Part shown: in pieces, positions 25,088 to 30,288 of the stretch | Layout of the letters: each line of letters opens with the position of its first letter | Position numbering within the stretch: position 1 is the stretch's first letter | NCBI GenBank assembly: GCA_041663305.1 | Contig: JBAYMT010000011.1 | Coordinates: 1-31,330, forward strand | Reading direction: 5' to 3' | DNA from: Minisyncoccus sp041663305 | Lineage (GTDB): Bacteria > Patescibacteriota > Minisyncoccia > Minisyncoccales > Minisyncoccaceae | Length of the DNA stretch: 31,330 bases | Notes under the pieces: generated by a model | The model's database searches: none | Told to the model about the DNA's origin: nothing | What the model saw: the letters and a program-made list of their open reading frames with translations, nothing else | Translations under genes and position numbers: made by a program

Positions 25088-25234
25088 ATGACAAGAATTT
25101 TCGCAATGCGGGGCCTCGCGGTTGAGGCAGTTGATGTATGTGGTGCACACGGGGAAGGAAGAGGACTTGAAGTGACCGGGGTTCCAAAGACAGGATTCAT
25201 GCAGGCCGGGTTAGCAGTGGTTCTCTTATCCTAA
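25088..25234 (+). CDS. Possible 48-aa peptide inside U3
   Basis: ATG 25088 is preceded by AGGTG at about 6 nt and GAAGGAG at 14 nt. The product runs from MTRIFAMRGLAVEAVDVCG to MQAGLAVVLLS, Gly-rich in the middle with a hydrophobic end. Codons are GC-richer than in neighbouring genes. The stop is inside TAAACCTG, exactly as for the U2 ORF. The frame extends to ATG 25052, which lacks a ribosome-binding site. It may be a real small protein or a by-product of a conserved RNA. Confidence 0.35.
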   Translation: MTRIFAMRGLAVEAVDVCGAHGEGRGLEVTGVPKTGFMQAGLAVVLLS

Positions 25235-25435
25235 ACCTGTGACGAAAAAAAGAGTACTACTCAAAAAACTCAGTAAGTTACTGACCACACGGAGATGATT
25301 GGCACATCTCTATGAGGGGAATTATCCCCAGATTGGGGAACACAATTCTCCGCAACTTCGCTCTTTTAGGGCACATGCCCGACCTTTTTTTAAAACCCAT
25401 GCAAACGTATGGCGTTTTTTATTATCCACCATCCT

Positions 25436-25556
25436 CGTCCTCCGTCTGTGTCCTCCGAAGCTTTGGCGAAGGAGGATTCGTTTTCTAAACTTAAAAGTTT
25501 TCTTTCAAGAAAACTTCCTAGTACTAATTACGAGTTACTAATTACAAATTACTAAC
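25436..25556. repeat. Composite repeat D between U3 and U4
   Basis: TCCTCC/GGAGGA forms the first hairpin and AAGTTTTCTT/AAGAAAACTT (25496-25505/25508-25517) the second. A period-7 tract (ACTAATTAC, GAGTTAC, TAATTAC, AAATTAC) follows. The REP part differs from B, C, E, G and H, but the order is the same. Confidence 0.65.
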
Positions 25557-25566
25557 TTTTAAATCC

Positions 25567-25595
25567 TTGACAAAAAAATCAACCTGCGATATAAC
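25567..25595 (+). promoter_or_regulatory. U4 promoter
   Basis: TTGACA (25567-25572), a 17-nt spacer, TATAAC (25590-25595). This is close to consensus. Confidence 0.82.
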
Positions 25596-25601
25596 AAAAA
25601 T

Positions 25602-25793
25602 GTCCACAGAGTTCTGACTCACCAAGGAGTTCAACTCGTGGGTCCGATCCCGTTCGCATGGAGGCGAGACGCCTCCGATAGCAGTTGATTCTGCCGAAGG
25701 TAGCTAAGGCTACCACGACAAACATGACGCAGCAATCCTGCCTGTAGTAACATGGAGCATGCTCTTATATGAGATGCTCCTTCTTTCTTTTTT
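25602..25793 (+). ncRNA. Array unit U4, structured RNA of about 190 nt
   Basis: Hairpins in order: GAGTT/AACTC, GGAGGCG/CGCCTCC around AGA, GCAG/CTGC, GGTAGC/GCTACC around TAAG, and GCAG/CTGC again. The terminator is GGAGCAT/ATGCTCC (25754-25760/25774-25780) with a T-rich tail. TTCGCA (25653) and GCAGTTGAT (25681) are shared with U3 at nearly the same distance (28 against 27 nt) and with U2. A 16-codon GTG ORF with AAGGAG upstream (start 25638) exists but is probably incidental. The TAAG hairpin recurs in U9. Confidence 0.75.
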
Positions 25794-25825
25794 AGGGAAC
25801 ATTTAAAAAAAGTTCATAATGCCTA

Positions 25826-25856
25826 TTGAAAAATTTCTCTAAAAGATTTATATAAT
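25826..25856 (+). promoter_or_regulatory. U5 promoter
   Basis: TTGAAA (25826-25831) and TATAAT (25851-25856) with a 19-nt spacer; an overlapping TATATA (25849-25854) would give 17. Confidence 0.6.
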
Positions 25857-25858
25857 AA

Positions 25859-25992
25859 GTGTCCCAACATTGGGACCGCACATTTTTTTTGAGCCATAAA
25901 GTGGCCTGTTCAAAATCAATAGCCTAAAATTGGCTCACGCACCCCAGAGTACACACTCTATCTTTTTATAAGCACACAGCAGTGCTTTTTTG
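25859..25992 (+). ncRNA. Array unit U5, structured RNA with a 5' attenuator-like hairpin
   Basis: GTCCCA/TGGGAC (25861-25866/25871-25876) sits at the start and is followed within a few bases by eight T (25883-25890), as in a terminator. Read-through gives TGAGCCA/TGGCTCA, then AGAGT/ACTCT with another T run, then the terminator AGCAC/GTGCT (25971-25975/25982-25986) and T6. The unit could make a very short and a 134-nt RNA. Confidence 0.6.
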
Positions 25993-25998
25993 TTTTAA

Positions 25999-26026
25999 TT
26001 GACAAAACAAAAAAACACCATACAAT
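25999..26026 (+). promoter_or_regulatory. U6 promoter
   Basis: TTGACA (25999-26004), a 16-nt spacer, TACAAT (26021-26026). It starts 7 nt after the U5 T run. Confidence 0.75.
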
Positions 26027-26031
26027 ATAAA

Positions 26032-26171
26032 ATTGTTGCGATAGCGTGAATCCGCTAAGCAACACAATAGCCAACGGGGGGTTGGCGCGCAAACCTGTCA
26101 GACAAATAGGAGCGTTGGATAAAAAATATCCAACATTCCAGTATCATATAGCACAATATTGTGCTTTTTTT
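26032..26171 (+). ncRNA. Array unit U6, structured RNA of about 140 nt
   Basis: The 5' hairpin closes with ATTGTTGC/GCAACACAAT (26032-26068). Then GCCAAC/GTTGGC (26070-26075/26081-26086) presents a GGGGG loop. AAACCTGTC is similar to the block in U3. GTTGGATA/TATCCAAC (26114-26121/26127-26134) is a perfect 8-bp stem. The terminator is the 16-nt palindrome AGCACAATATTGTGCT (26150-26165) with T7. The 5' hairpin shares its closing ATTG...CACAATA with U7. Confidence 0.72.
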
Positions 26172-26180
26172 GTTTTAAAA

Positions 26181-26209
26181 TTTACAATTCAAAAATATTA
26201 TGCTATAAA
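26181..26209 (+). promoter_or_regulatory. U7 promoter, extended -10
   Basis: TTTACA (26181-26186), a 17-nt spacer, TATAAA (26204-26209), with TG at 26201-26202. Confidence 0.78.
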
Positions 26210-26212
26210 ATA

Positions 26213-26361
26213 ATTGCTACGCAGCCCCCATGTCTGCGCAGCACAATACATAACCCCCGCAGTACTACCCACACATAGCGTTCCATACCAGGGCATACAA
26301 GGCATACAATAGGGAGGACACTTGTCCTCTCAACCCCCCATAGCACAAATGTGCTTTTTTG
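26213..26361 (+). ncRNA. Array unit U7, C-rich structured RNA of about 150 nt
   Basis: The 5' hairpin ATTGCTACGCAG/CTGCGCAGCACAAT presents the loop CCCCCATGT. Two further C runs follow (AACCCCCGCAG, AACCCCCCATAG). GAGGACA/TGTCCTC is a 7-bp stem. GGCATACAA occurs twice in tandem near 26292-26310. The terminator is AGCACA/TGTGCT (26342-26347/26350-26355) with a T run. C-rich loops in bacterial small RNAs often target Shine-Dalgarno sequences, but this genome uses few of them. Confidence 0.72.
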
Positions 26362-26372
26362 TTTTCAAAAGC

Positions 26373-26401
26373 TTTACAAAATAAAATCATTGTGATACAT
26401 A
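26373..26401 (+). promoter_or_regulatory. U8 promoter
   Basis: TTTACA (26373-26378), a 17-nt spacer, TACATA (26396-26401). Confidence 0.7.
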
Positions 26402-26406
26402 AAAGC

Positions 26407-26597
26407 TGTAGTCAGTTGCGCACGGCGCACACTACAAGAAGAAGGGAATATCTGTCCAGGGTATTGAGCGGTATTGAGCACAAAATCATGAGCGCTCTTG
26501 AGGGAATTCCTGTTCCACTTTGTGGGATAAGGAAAACCCTCATATATGCTAAGTTCTTTAATTTATTCACACACGTAAAGCACAATAGTGCTTTTTT
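26407..26597 (+). ncRNA. Array unit U8, structured RNA of about 190 nt
   Basis: The 5' hairpin stacks TGTAGT/ACTACA (26407-26412/26431-26436) on TGCGC/GCGCA. A tandem GTATTGAGC duplication lies at 26461-26479. The terminator AAGCAC/GTGCTT (26578-26583/26588-26593) is followed by TTTTTTGTTTT, nearly as in U5-U7. An open frame crosses the unit but begins in the promoter region and ends past the terminator, so it is not a gene. Confidence 0.68.
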
Positions 26598-26649
26598 GTT
26601 TTGTTAGATTTAAAAGTTTTCCGCCTACTGGCAGAAAACCATCCGAAAG

Positions 26650-26820
26650 CTGATTACTAATCACTACATTGCTTGTCATTCCCGTTTGCTTGTTGTAAAC
26701 AAGCCTAGTCGGGAATCTATAAAAATGCCTTTAAGCTTTCTCAAGAAAGCCTCAATGTACTAATTACTGATTACCAATTACGAATTACTAAAGTTGTACG
26801 AATTACCAATTACGAATCAT
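26650..26820. repeat. Composite repeat E after U8
   Basis: REP-like hairpin: CCCG/CGGG outside, GCTTGTT/AACAAGC inside. Then GCTTTCT/AGAAAGC and two period-7 AATTACN blocks separated by AAGTTGTACG. It is nearly identical to copy G. Confidence 0.78.
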
Positions 26821-26823
26821 ACA

Positions 26824-26903
26824 AAGAATTTAGGTTAAAAAAGTGGACGTATATCGACCATCTTACAATCCCTCCAGAATCTTACACGAACCGTTTTAGC
26901 CTT
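26824..26903. repeat. Single palindrome arm upstream of rpmF
   Basis: AAGAATTTAGG, AAAAAGTGGACGTATATCGA and CAGAATCTTACACGAACCGTT follow the right arm of P1 (1453-1527). The left arm is absent; composite repeat E occupies its place. Confidence 0.65.
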
Positions 26904-26929
26904 TACAAATCAACAAAAAAATGCATAAT
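26902..26929 (+). promoter_or_regulatory. rpmF-nusB-rnc promoter
   Basis: TTTACA (26902-26907), a 16-nt spacer, CATAAT (26924-26929). It overlaps the end of the palindrome arm. Confidence 0.6.
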
Positions 26930-26944
26930 AAGTATAGCAACAAA

Positions 26945-26983
26945 GATCTTATCGTAATAATAAGGATCTTATCGTAATAATAA
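26945..26983 (+). repeat. 20-nt tandem duplication in the rpmF leader
   Basis: GATCTTATCGTAATAATAA occurs at 26945-26963 and again at 26965-26983. It lies between the promoter and ATG 26996, so it would be in the 5' UTR. Confidence 0.85.
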
Positions 26984-26995
26984 TTAAATAAAAAA

Positions 26996-27238
26996 ATGGC
27001 AGTTCCTAAAAGACATTTAAGTACATCAAAAAGAGACAGAAGAAGGGGTAATATCTATATCAAAGCCCCTACGCTAGTAAAGTGCCAAAAATGCGGAAAA
27101 CCAGTTTTGCCACACACTATTTGCGGATTTTGCGGAAACTACAAGGGAAGAGACTATCTTTCCGTGGTTTCAAAAGTTGAAAAACCAGTAGTTAAAAAAG
27201 CTACCAAAACAACAAAAAAGAAAGCAGCTAAAGATTAA
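26996..27238 (+). CDS. rpmF: 50S ribosomal protein L32
   Basis: L32 is a small zinc-ribbon protein of the large subunit. The N-terminus MAVPKRHLSTSKRDRRRG is diagnostic. Four cysteines (KCQKCGKPVLPHTICGFCG) form the zinc site. A lysine/alanine tail (KKATKTTKKKAAKD) extends the protein to 80 aa against about 57-60 usually. It is first in an operon with nusB (30-nt gap) and rnc. Confidence 0.96.
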   Translation: MAVPKRHLSTSKRDRRRGNIYIKAPTLVKCQKCGKPVLPHTICGFCGNYKGRDYLSVVSKVEKPVVKKATKTTKKKAAKD

Positions 27239-27268
27239 TAAAAAATCTTTAAGTTTTAAAAACACTCT

Positions 27269-27730
27269 ATGGCTTCTAGACACCTATCTCGTTCAATAGC
27301 AATGCAAAGCCTATACGAATGGGACTTTAACAACAAACGTGAAGAATTGGACAATATTGTCGAAAGAAATATTGCCGAGTTTGGCGCCGGATTAGAAGAA
27401 CCAGGCTTTATCTGGGATTTAGCTATTGGCGTAAAGGATAAAAATGAAATCCTAGACGCTATTATAGAAAAAACAGCTCCCGAGTGGCCAATTCCTCAGA
27501 TAAACCCTCTAGATAGAAATATTTTAAGACTGGGAATATTTGAATTATTATACAGCAACAAAGACAATGTTCCTCCAAAAGTGGCCATCAACGAAGCTAT
27601 TGAACTAGCCAAAAACTTTGGAGGTGAAAGCTCCCGAAAATTCGTAAACGGAGTGCTCGGAACGGTTTACCGAGGTATCGAAGAACAAAATAAAAACAAC
27701 GAATCGGTTTCTACCGAAAAATCAGAATAG
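27269..27730 (+). CDS. nusB: Transcription antitermination factor NusB
   Basis: NusB is an all-helical RNA-binding protein that with S10 binds boxA and supports rRNA antitermination and folding. The N-terminus SRHLSRSIAMQSLYEWDF and the C-terminal PPKVAINEAIELAKNFGGESSRKFVNGVLG are typical. The length of 153 aa is normal. The stop is 2 nt before rnc, linking rRNA antitermination with rRNA processing in one transcript. Confidence 0.95.
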   Translation: MASRHLSRSIAMQSLYEWDFNNKREELDNIVERNIAEFGAGLEEPGFIWDLAIGVKDKNEILDAIIEKTAPEWPIPQINPLDRNILRLGIFELLYSNKDNVPPKVAINEAIELAKNFGGESSRKFVNGVLGTVYRGIEEQNKNNESVSTEKSE

Positions 27731-27732
27731 TT

Positions 27733-28431
27733 ATGAAAGAAGAAGAGTTTTTACAATTTGAAGAAAGATTAAATCTTAAATTCAAGAATAAAGAGTTACT
27801 GACCCAAGCGTTCTGTCACCGCTCATTCCTAAACGAAAATCCAAAGTTTGTATTAGGACACAACGAAAGGTTAGAATTTTTGGGCGATGCAGTATTGGAA
27901 TTGGTCACTACCGAATATTTATATAGCAACTATCCCGATAAGCCTGAAGGAGAAATGACTGGCTGGAGAGCTTCTCTTGTTAATTCAAATATACTTTTTG
28001 AACTAGCCAAAGAACTGGAATTTGAAGACGTTCTTCTTTTGTCTCAAGGAGAAATCAAAGAAAAAGGCAAAAATAAGAAATATATCTTAGCCGATGCCTT
28101 TGAAGCTCTTATTGGAGCTCTATACTTGGACCAAGGATACGACGCCTGCAAAAAATTTATCGAAACACATTTGATATTGCCAAAATTGCCAGAGATAATT
28201 GAAAAAAAGCTTTATAAAGACCCAAAGTCCTTATTCCAAGAAAAAGCCCAAGAAATAGTTATGGTTACGCCAACATACCAAGTATTAAAAGAAACCGGCC
28301 CCGACCATATGAAACAATTCCAAGTGGGAGTATTTATTGGTGAAGAAATGGTAACCGATGGGGAAGGAACATCCAAACACGAAGCAGAACTTAACGCCGC
28401 CGAAAGAGCCCTCAAACTCAAAAACTGGTAA
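27733..28431 (+). CDS. rnc: Ribonuclease III
   Basis: RNase III cuts double-stranded RNA, notably rRNA precursors, and would be the obvious enzyme for stem-rich small RNAs such as those nearby. The catalytic signature NERLEFLGDAVLELV and the second acidic patch DAFEALIGALYLDQGYD are intact. The C-terminal dsRNA-binding domain runs from DPKSLFQEKAQE to KHEAELNAAERALK. The length of 232 aa is normal. It ends the rpmF-nusB-rnc operon; a composite repeat follows. Confidence 0.97.
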   Translation: MKEEEFLQFEERLNLKFKNKELLTQAFCHRSFLNENPKFVLGHNERLEFLGDAVLELVTTEYLYSNYPDKPEGEMTGWRASLVNSNILFELAKELEFEDVLLLSQGEIKEKGKNKKYILADAFEALIGALYLDQGYDACKKFIETHLILPKLPEIIEKKLYKDPKSLFQEKAQEIVMVTPTYQVLKETGPDHMKQFQVGVFIGEEMVTDGEGTSKHEAELNAAERALKLKNW

Positions 28432-28443
28432 TTCACACCGACT

Positions 28444-28553
28444 GTCATTGCGATCCGCCTTTGGCGGAGAAGCAATCTATTTAAAGATGTATTCAAGTCT
28501 GCAAAGCAGACCACCAAGTACTAATTACAAATTACTGATTACCAATTACTAGT
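28444..28553. repeat. Composite repeat F between rnc and rpsP
   Basis: REP-like hairpin ATTGC..CCGCC/GGCGG..GCAAT, then AGTCTGC/GCAGACC in place of the GCTTTCT/AGAAAGC hairpin, then a period-7 tract. The second hairpin has a different sequence but keeps its pairing. Confidence 0.72.
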
Positions 28554-28558
28554 ACCGC

Positions 28559-28587
28559 TTGCAAATATCAAAAATTTATTGTATTAT
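28559..28587 (+). promoter_or_regulatory. rpsP promoter
   Basis: TTGCAA (28559-28564), a 17-nt spacer, TATTAT (28582-28587). It leaves a leader of about 32 nt. Confidence 0.65.
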
Positions 28588-28625
28588 AAAGCCCGTTATA
28601 CGGAATAATAAAACTTATCAAAATT

Positions 28626-29111
28626 ATGTTGACTATCAGGTTATTAAGAATAGGAAAGAAGCACCAACCTTCATACAAGATTGTTGTCACCGACAAAAGA
28701 AGAGCTCCTGCAGGGGGAAGATTTGTTGAAGAAATCGGAAGCTACGATCCAAAAACAAAAACAAGGAATATCAAAAAAGATAGAGCTCAATACTGGGTAT
28801 CTGTTGGCGCTCAGCCATCTGACACGGTTCACAATATGCTTGTTTCCGACAAGGTAATTGATCAGCCCAAAAGAAAGATTTACTTTGTAAAACCGGAACC
28901 AAAAATTGAAGAACCTAAGGCAGAAGAGAAGAAAGAAGAAGCTGTAGTAGAGAAAGAAGCTCCAGCCGAAGTCCCAGCGGAAACTCCCGCAGAAGAAGCT
29001 CCAGCTGAAGTAGTAGAAGAACCTGTCGTTGAAGCTCCAGCCGAAGAACCTGCAACCGAAACTCCAGTAGAATCAGAAACTCCAACAGTAGAAGAAACTC
29101 CTGCCGCTTAA
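28626..29111 (+). CDS. rpsP: 30S ribosomal protein S16 with acidic tail
   Basis: The S16 core (1-85) shows MLTIRLLRIGKKHQPSYKIV, RAPAGGRFVEEIGSYDP and VGAQPSDTVHNML. Residues 95-161 form a low-complexity tail of Glu, Ala, Pro, Val and Thr (for example EAPAEVPAETPAEEAPAEV), strongly acidic and presumably disordered. That doubles the usual length of about 80-90 aa. Such tails occur in some bacterial S16 proteins; the function is unknown. A terminator follows, so the gene is not cotranscribed with khpA and trmD here. Confidence 0.95.
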   Translation: MLTIRLLRIGKKHQPSYKIVVTDKRRAPAGGRFVEEIGSYDPKTKTRNIKKDRAQYWVSVGAQPSDTVHNMLVSDKVIDQPKRKIYFVKPEPKIEEPKAEEKKEEAVVEKEAPAEVPAETPAEEAPAEVVEEPVVEAPAEEPATETPVESETPTVEETPAA

Positions 29112-29131
29112 TTCTAAAAACTCAACCGATC

Positions 29132-29163
29132 AAATAACGGACCCTCGTCCGTTATTTTTTTAT
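29132..29163 (+). terminator. Terminator of rpsP
   Basis: AAATAACGGA (29132-29141) pairs with TCCGTTATTT (29148-29157), with a T run. Confidence 0.9.
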
Positions 29164-29235
29164 TCTCATCACAAGACCCGTGTTCTCCAGTTTATCCACC
29201 TTAAAAAACCTCCAAAATTGCCCTCTCTAAAAGTA

Positions 29236-29264
29236 TTGACAAAAAATAATATATATGCTATAAG
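29236..29264 (+). promoter_or_regulatory. U9 promoter, extended -10
   Basis: TTGACA (29236-29241), a 17-nt spacer, TATAAG (29259-29264) with TG at 29256-29257. Confidence 0.82.
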
Positions 29265-29269
29265 AAAAG

Positions 29270-29474
29270 TGTCATCAAGAAACATCACTCACCGCAGCCT
29301 CTCGCCATAAGCGAGAATCCCTGCACAGAGCTGTTTCTTATGACCCTTGACTTGCGACACGTCTAGGTAGAAATATCTTAGTGTTGCACATCAAGGATAT
29401 GATATAGCTAAGGCTGTATCATTTAGAGGGGTTCCCTCTATTATTTAAAGCCCATACATTTGGAGCTTTTTTTG
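29270..29474 (+). ncRNA. Unit U9, structured RNA of about 205 nt
   Basis: The 5' domain is closed by GTCAT+AAGAAACA paired with TGTTTCTTATGAC (29271-29284/29332-29344, one bulge). Inside are GCAG/CTGC and TCTCGC/GCGAGA. The second domain stacks CCTTGA/TCAAGG on TGCGACAC/GTGTTGCA (29345-29396). Then GATATAGC/GCTGTATC around TAAG, AGAGGG/CCCTCT around GTT, and the terminator AAAGC/GCTTT with T7. Nearly every base is in a predicted stem and no ORF of note exists. The terminator tail (TTTTGTTTTATTAGATTTAA) matches that of U8. Confidence 0.78.
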
Positions 29475-29489
29475 TTTTATTAGATTTAA

Positions 29490-29683
29490 CTGATTACTAA
29501 ATTGCTTGTCATTCCCGATTACTTGCCAAGAGCAAGCGTAGTCGGGAATCTATCCATCTTCGCTCTCCGAGCTACGATGGACACAGTAAGATGCCTTTAA
29601 GCTTTCTCAAGAAAGCCTCAATGTACTAATTACTGATTACCAATTACGAATTACTAAAGTTGTACGAATTACTAATTACAAAC
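29490..29683. repeat. Composite repeat G after U9
   Basis: REP-like hairpin with CCCGA/TCGGG outside and CTTGC/GCAAG inside. Next CCATC/GATGG, then GCTTTCT/AGAAAGC and two period-7 blocks around AAGTTGTACG. From the second hairpin on it is almost identical to copy E. Confidence 0.78.
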
Positions 29684-29687
29684 CATT

Positions 29688-29760
29688 CAAAAAATTTGTG
29701 TTGGAAAAGTGGGCATATGTCAATTATCTTAAATTCCCCCAAAATTTTACGCGAACCGTT
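29688..29760. repeat. Single palindrome arm upstream of khpA
   Basis: AAATTTGTGTTGGAAAAGTG, GTCAATTATCTTAAA and AAAATTTTACGCGAACCGTT match the right arm of P1. Its last two bases are the first two of the khpA -35 box. Confidence 0.7.
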
Positions 29761-29787
29761 GACAATTACTTTTCTTTAACTCATAAT
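29759..29787 (+). promoter_or_regulatory. khpA promoter
   Basis: TTGACA (29759-29764), a 17-nt spacer, CATAAT (29782-29787). The leader is about 85 nt, long for this genome, with a small GGGT/ACCC hairpin near 29814. Confidence 0.7.
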
Positions 29788-29877
29788 TATTTTATACGAT
29801 AGAAATGAAAAAAGGGTCGAGCTACCCAGCACAAAATGGGATTATAAAAATAATTTATAATTTAGAAACGAATAAAT

Positions 29878-30210
29878 ATGGAGACACTAAAAGACAGAGA
29901 ATTTCTAGAGTTTATAGTCAAAAACTTAGTTGACCATCCAGACGATGTAAAAATCGAAAGACAGGTTGACGAGATGGGAGTACTTCTTTCAGTAAAAGTT
30001 AACCCAGAAGACATGGGTCAGCTTATCGGAAGGCAAGGCTCAACAGCAAAAGCAATCAGAAGTTTAGTAAGGATAATTGGTCTTAAGAATCACGCAAGAA
30101 TTAATCTTAAGATAGAAGAACCAGAGGGAGGTTCAAGAAAGAGACAAGAAGAAACTTCATCATCCGAAGGCTCATCAGTAACTGAGGACTTTGAAGATTT
30201 TAAAATCTAA
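29878..30210 (+). CDS. khpA: KH-domain RNA-binding protein
   Basis: The single KH domain (about 1-82) carries the GXXG loop in GQLIGRQGSTAKAIRSLV. KhpA, with its partner KhpB, is known in Gram-positive bacteria as a broad small-RNA and mRNA binder. Residues 83-110 are a polar, Ser/Glu-rich tail. The gene sits between rpsP and trmD, its usual place, but has its own promoter and terminator here. It lies about 400 nt downstream of small-RNA unit U9, which is suggestive only. Confidence 0.9.
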   Translation: METLKDREFLEFIVKNLVDHPDDVKIERQVDEMGVLLSVKVNPEDMGQLIGRQGSTAKAIRSLVRIIGLKNHARINLKIEEPEGGSRKRQEETSSSEGSSVTEDFEDFKI

Positions 30211-30224
30211 TTTTAAAAACAACC

Positions 30225-30262
30225 AAAAGGCTATGCTGGATCACTCTGGTATAGCCTTTTTA
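30225..30262 (+). terminator. Terminator of khpA
   Basis: AAAAGGCTAT (30225-30234) pairs with ATAGCCTTTT (30251-30260), followed by T and A residues. Confidence 0.85.
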
Positions 30263-30288
30263 AGTATCATCCCGTTTTACTTCCTCTT

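Larger units (their letters stand above)
24858..25421 (+). ncRNA. Array unit U3, large structured RNA of about 560 nt
   Basis: Strong hairpins succeed each other: GGTCTT/AAGACC, CGTGCGAA/TTCGCACG, GTGGTAC/GTGCCAC, GAGATG/CATCTC, and GGGGAATT/AATTCTCC stacked on CCCC/GGGG. The last resembles the penultimate hairpin of U2 with different sequence but the same design. GGGCA/TGCCC plus T7 at 25368-25391 may be an early terminator. The final terminator is CCATGC/GTATGG (25397-25402/25407-25412) with T6, close to that of U2. GGTGTACAAG is repeated at 25014 and 25078, before two ATGs. It is GC-rich against its surroundings and not recognised as a known large RNA. Confidence 0.7.

Noticed and set aside
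24852..25200. Two overlapping minus-strand ORFs opposite U3
   Set aside because: They overlap each other and the U3 hairpins, have no promoter or ribosome-binding site and no recognisable domain. GC-rich structured RNA easily creates open frames on both strands.
24302..25421. tmRNA, RNase P RNA, SRP RNA or 6S RNA in U2, U3 or other units
   Set aside because: No tRNA-like ends or tag ORF typical of tmRNA, no SRP GGAA apical loop motif, no RNase P conserved core and no single long 6S rod were seen by eye. A covariance search would be decisive.
26070..26134. Integron attC-like sites in U6 (GTTGGAT and ATCCAAC)
   Set aside because: The two 7-mers fit the consensus letters but in the wrong order for R'' and R' and form only a short hairpin. 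No integrase is present.
26359..26607. 82-aa ORF across U8
   Set aside because: It starts in the U7 terminator/U8 promoter region and ends beyond the U8 terminator, so no transcript would carry it whole.
29805..29933. 42-codon ORF (start MKKGSSYPAQNG) in the khpA leader
   Set aside because: It overlaps the khpA start in another frame, has no ribosome-binding site and resembles nothing. It is kept in mind only because the leader is unusually long.
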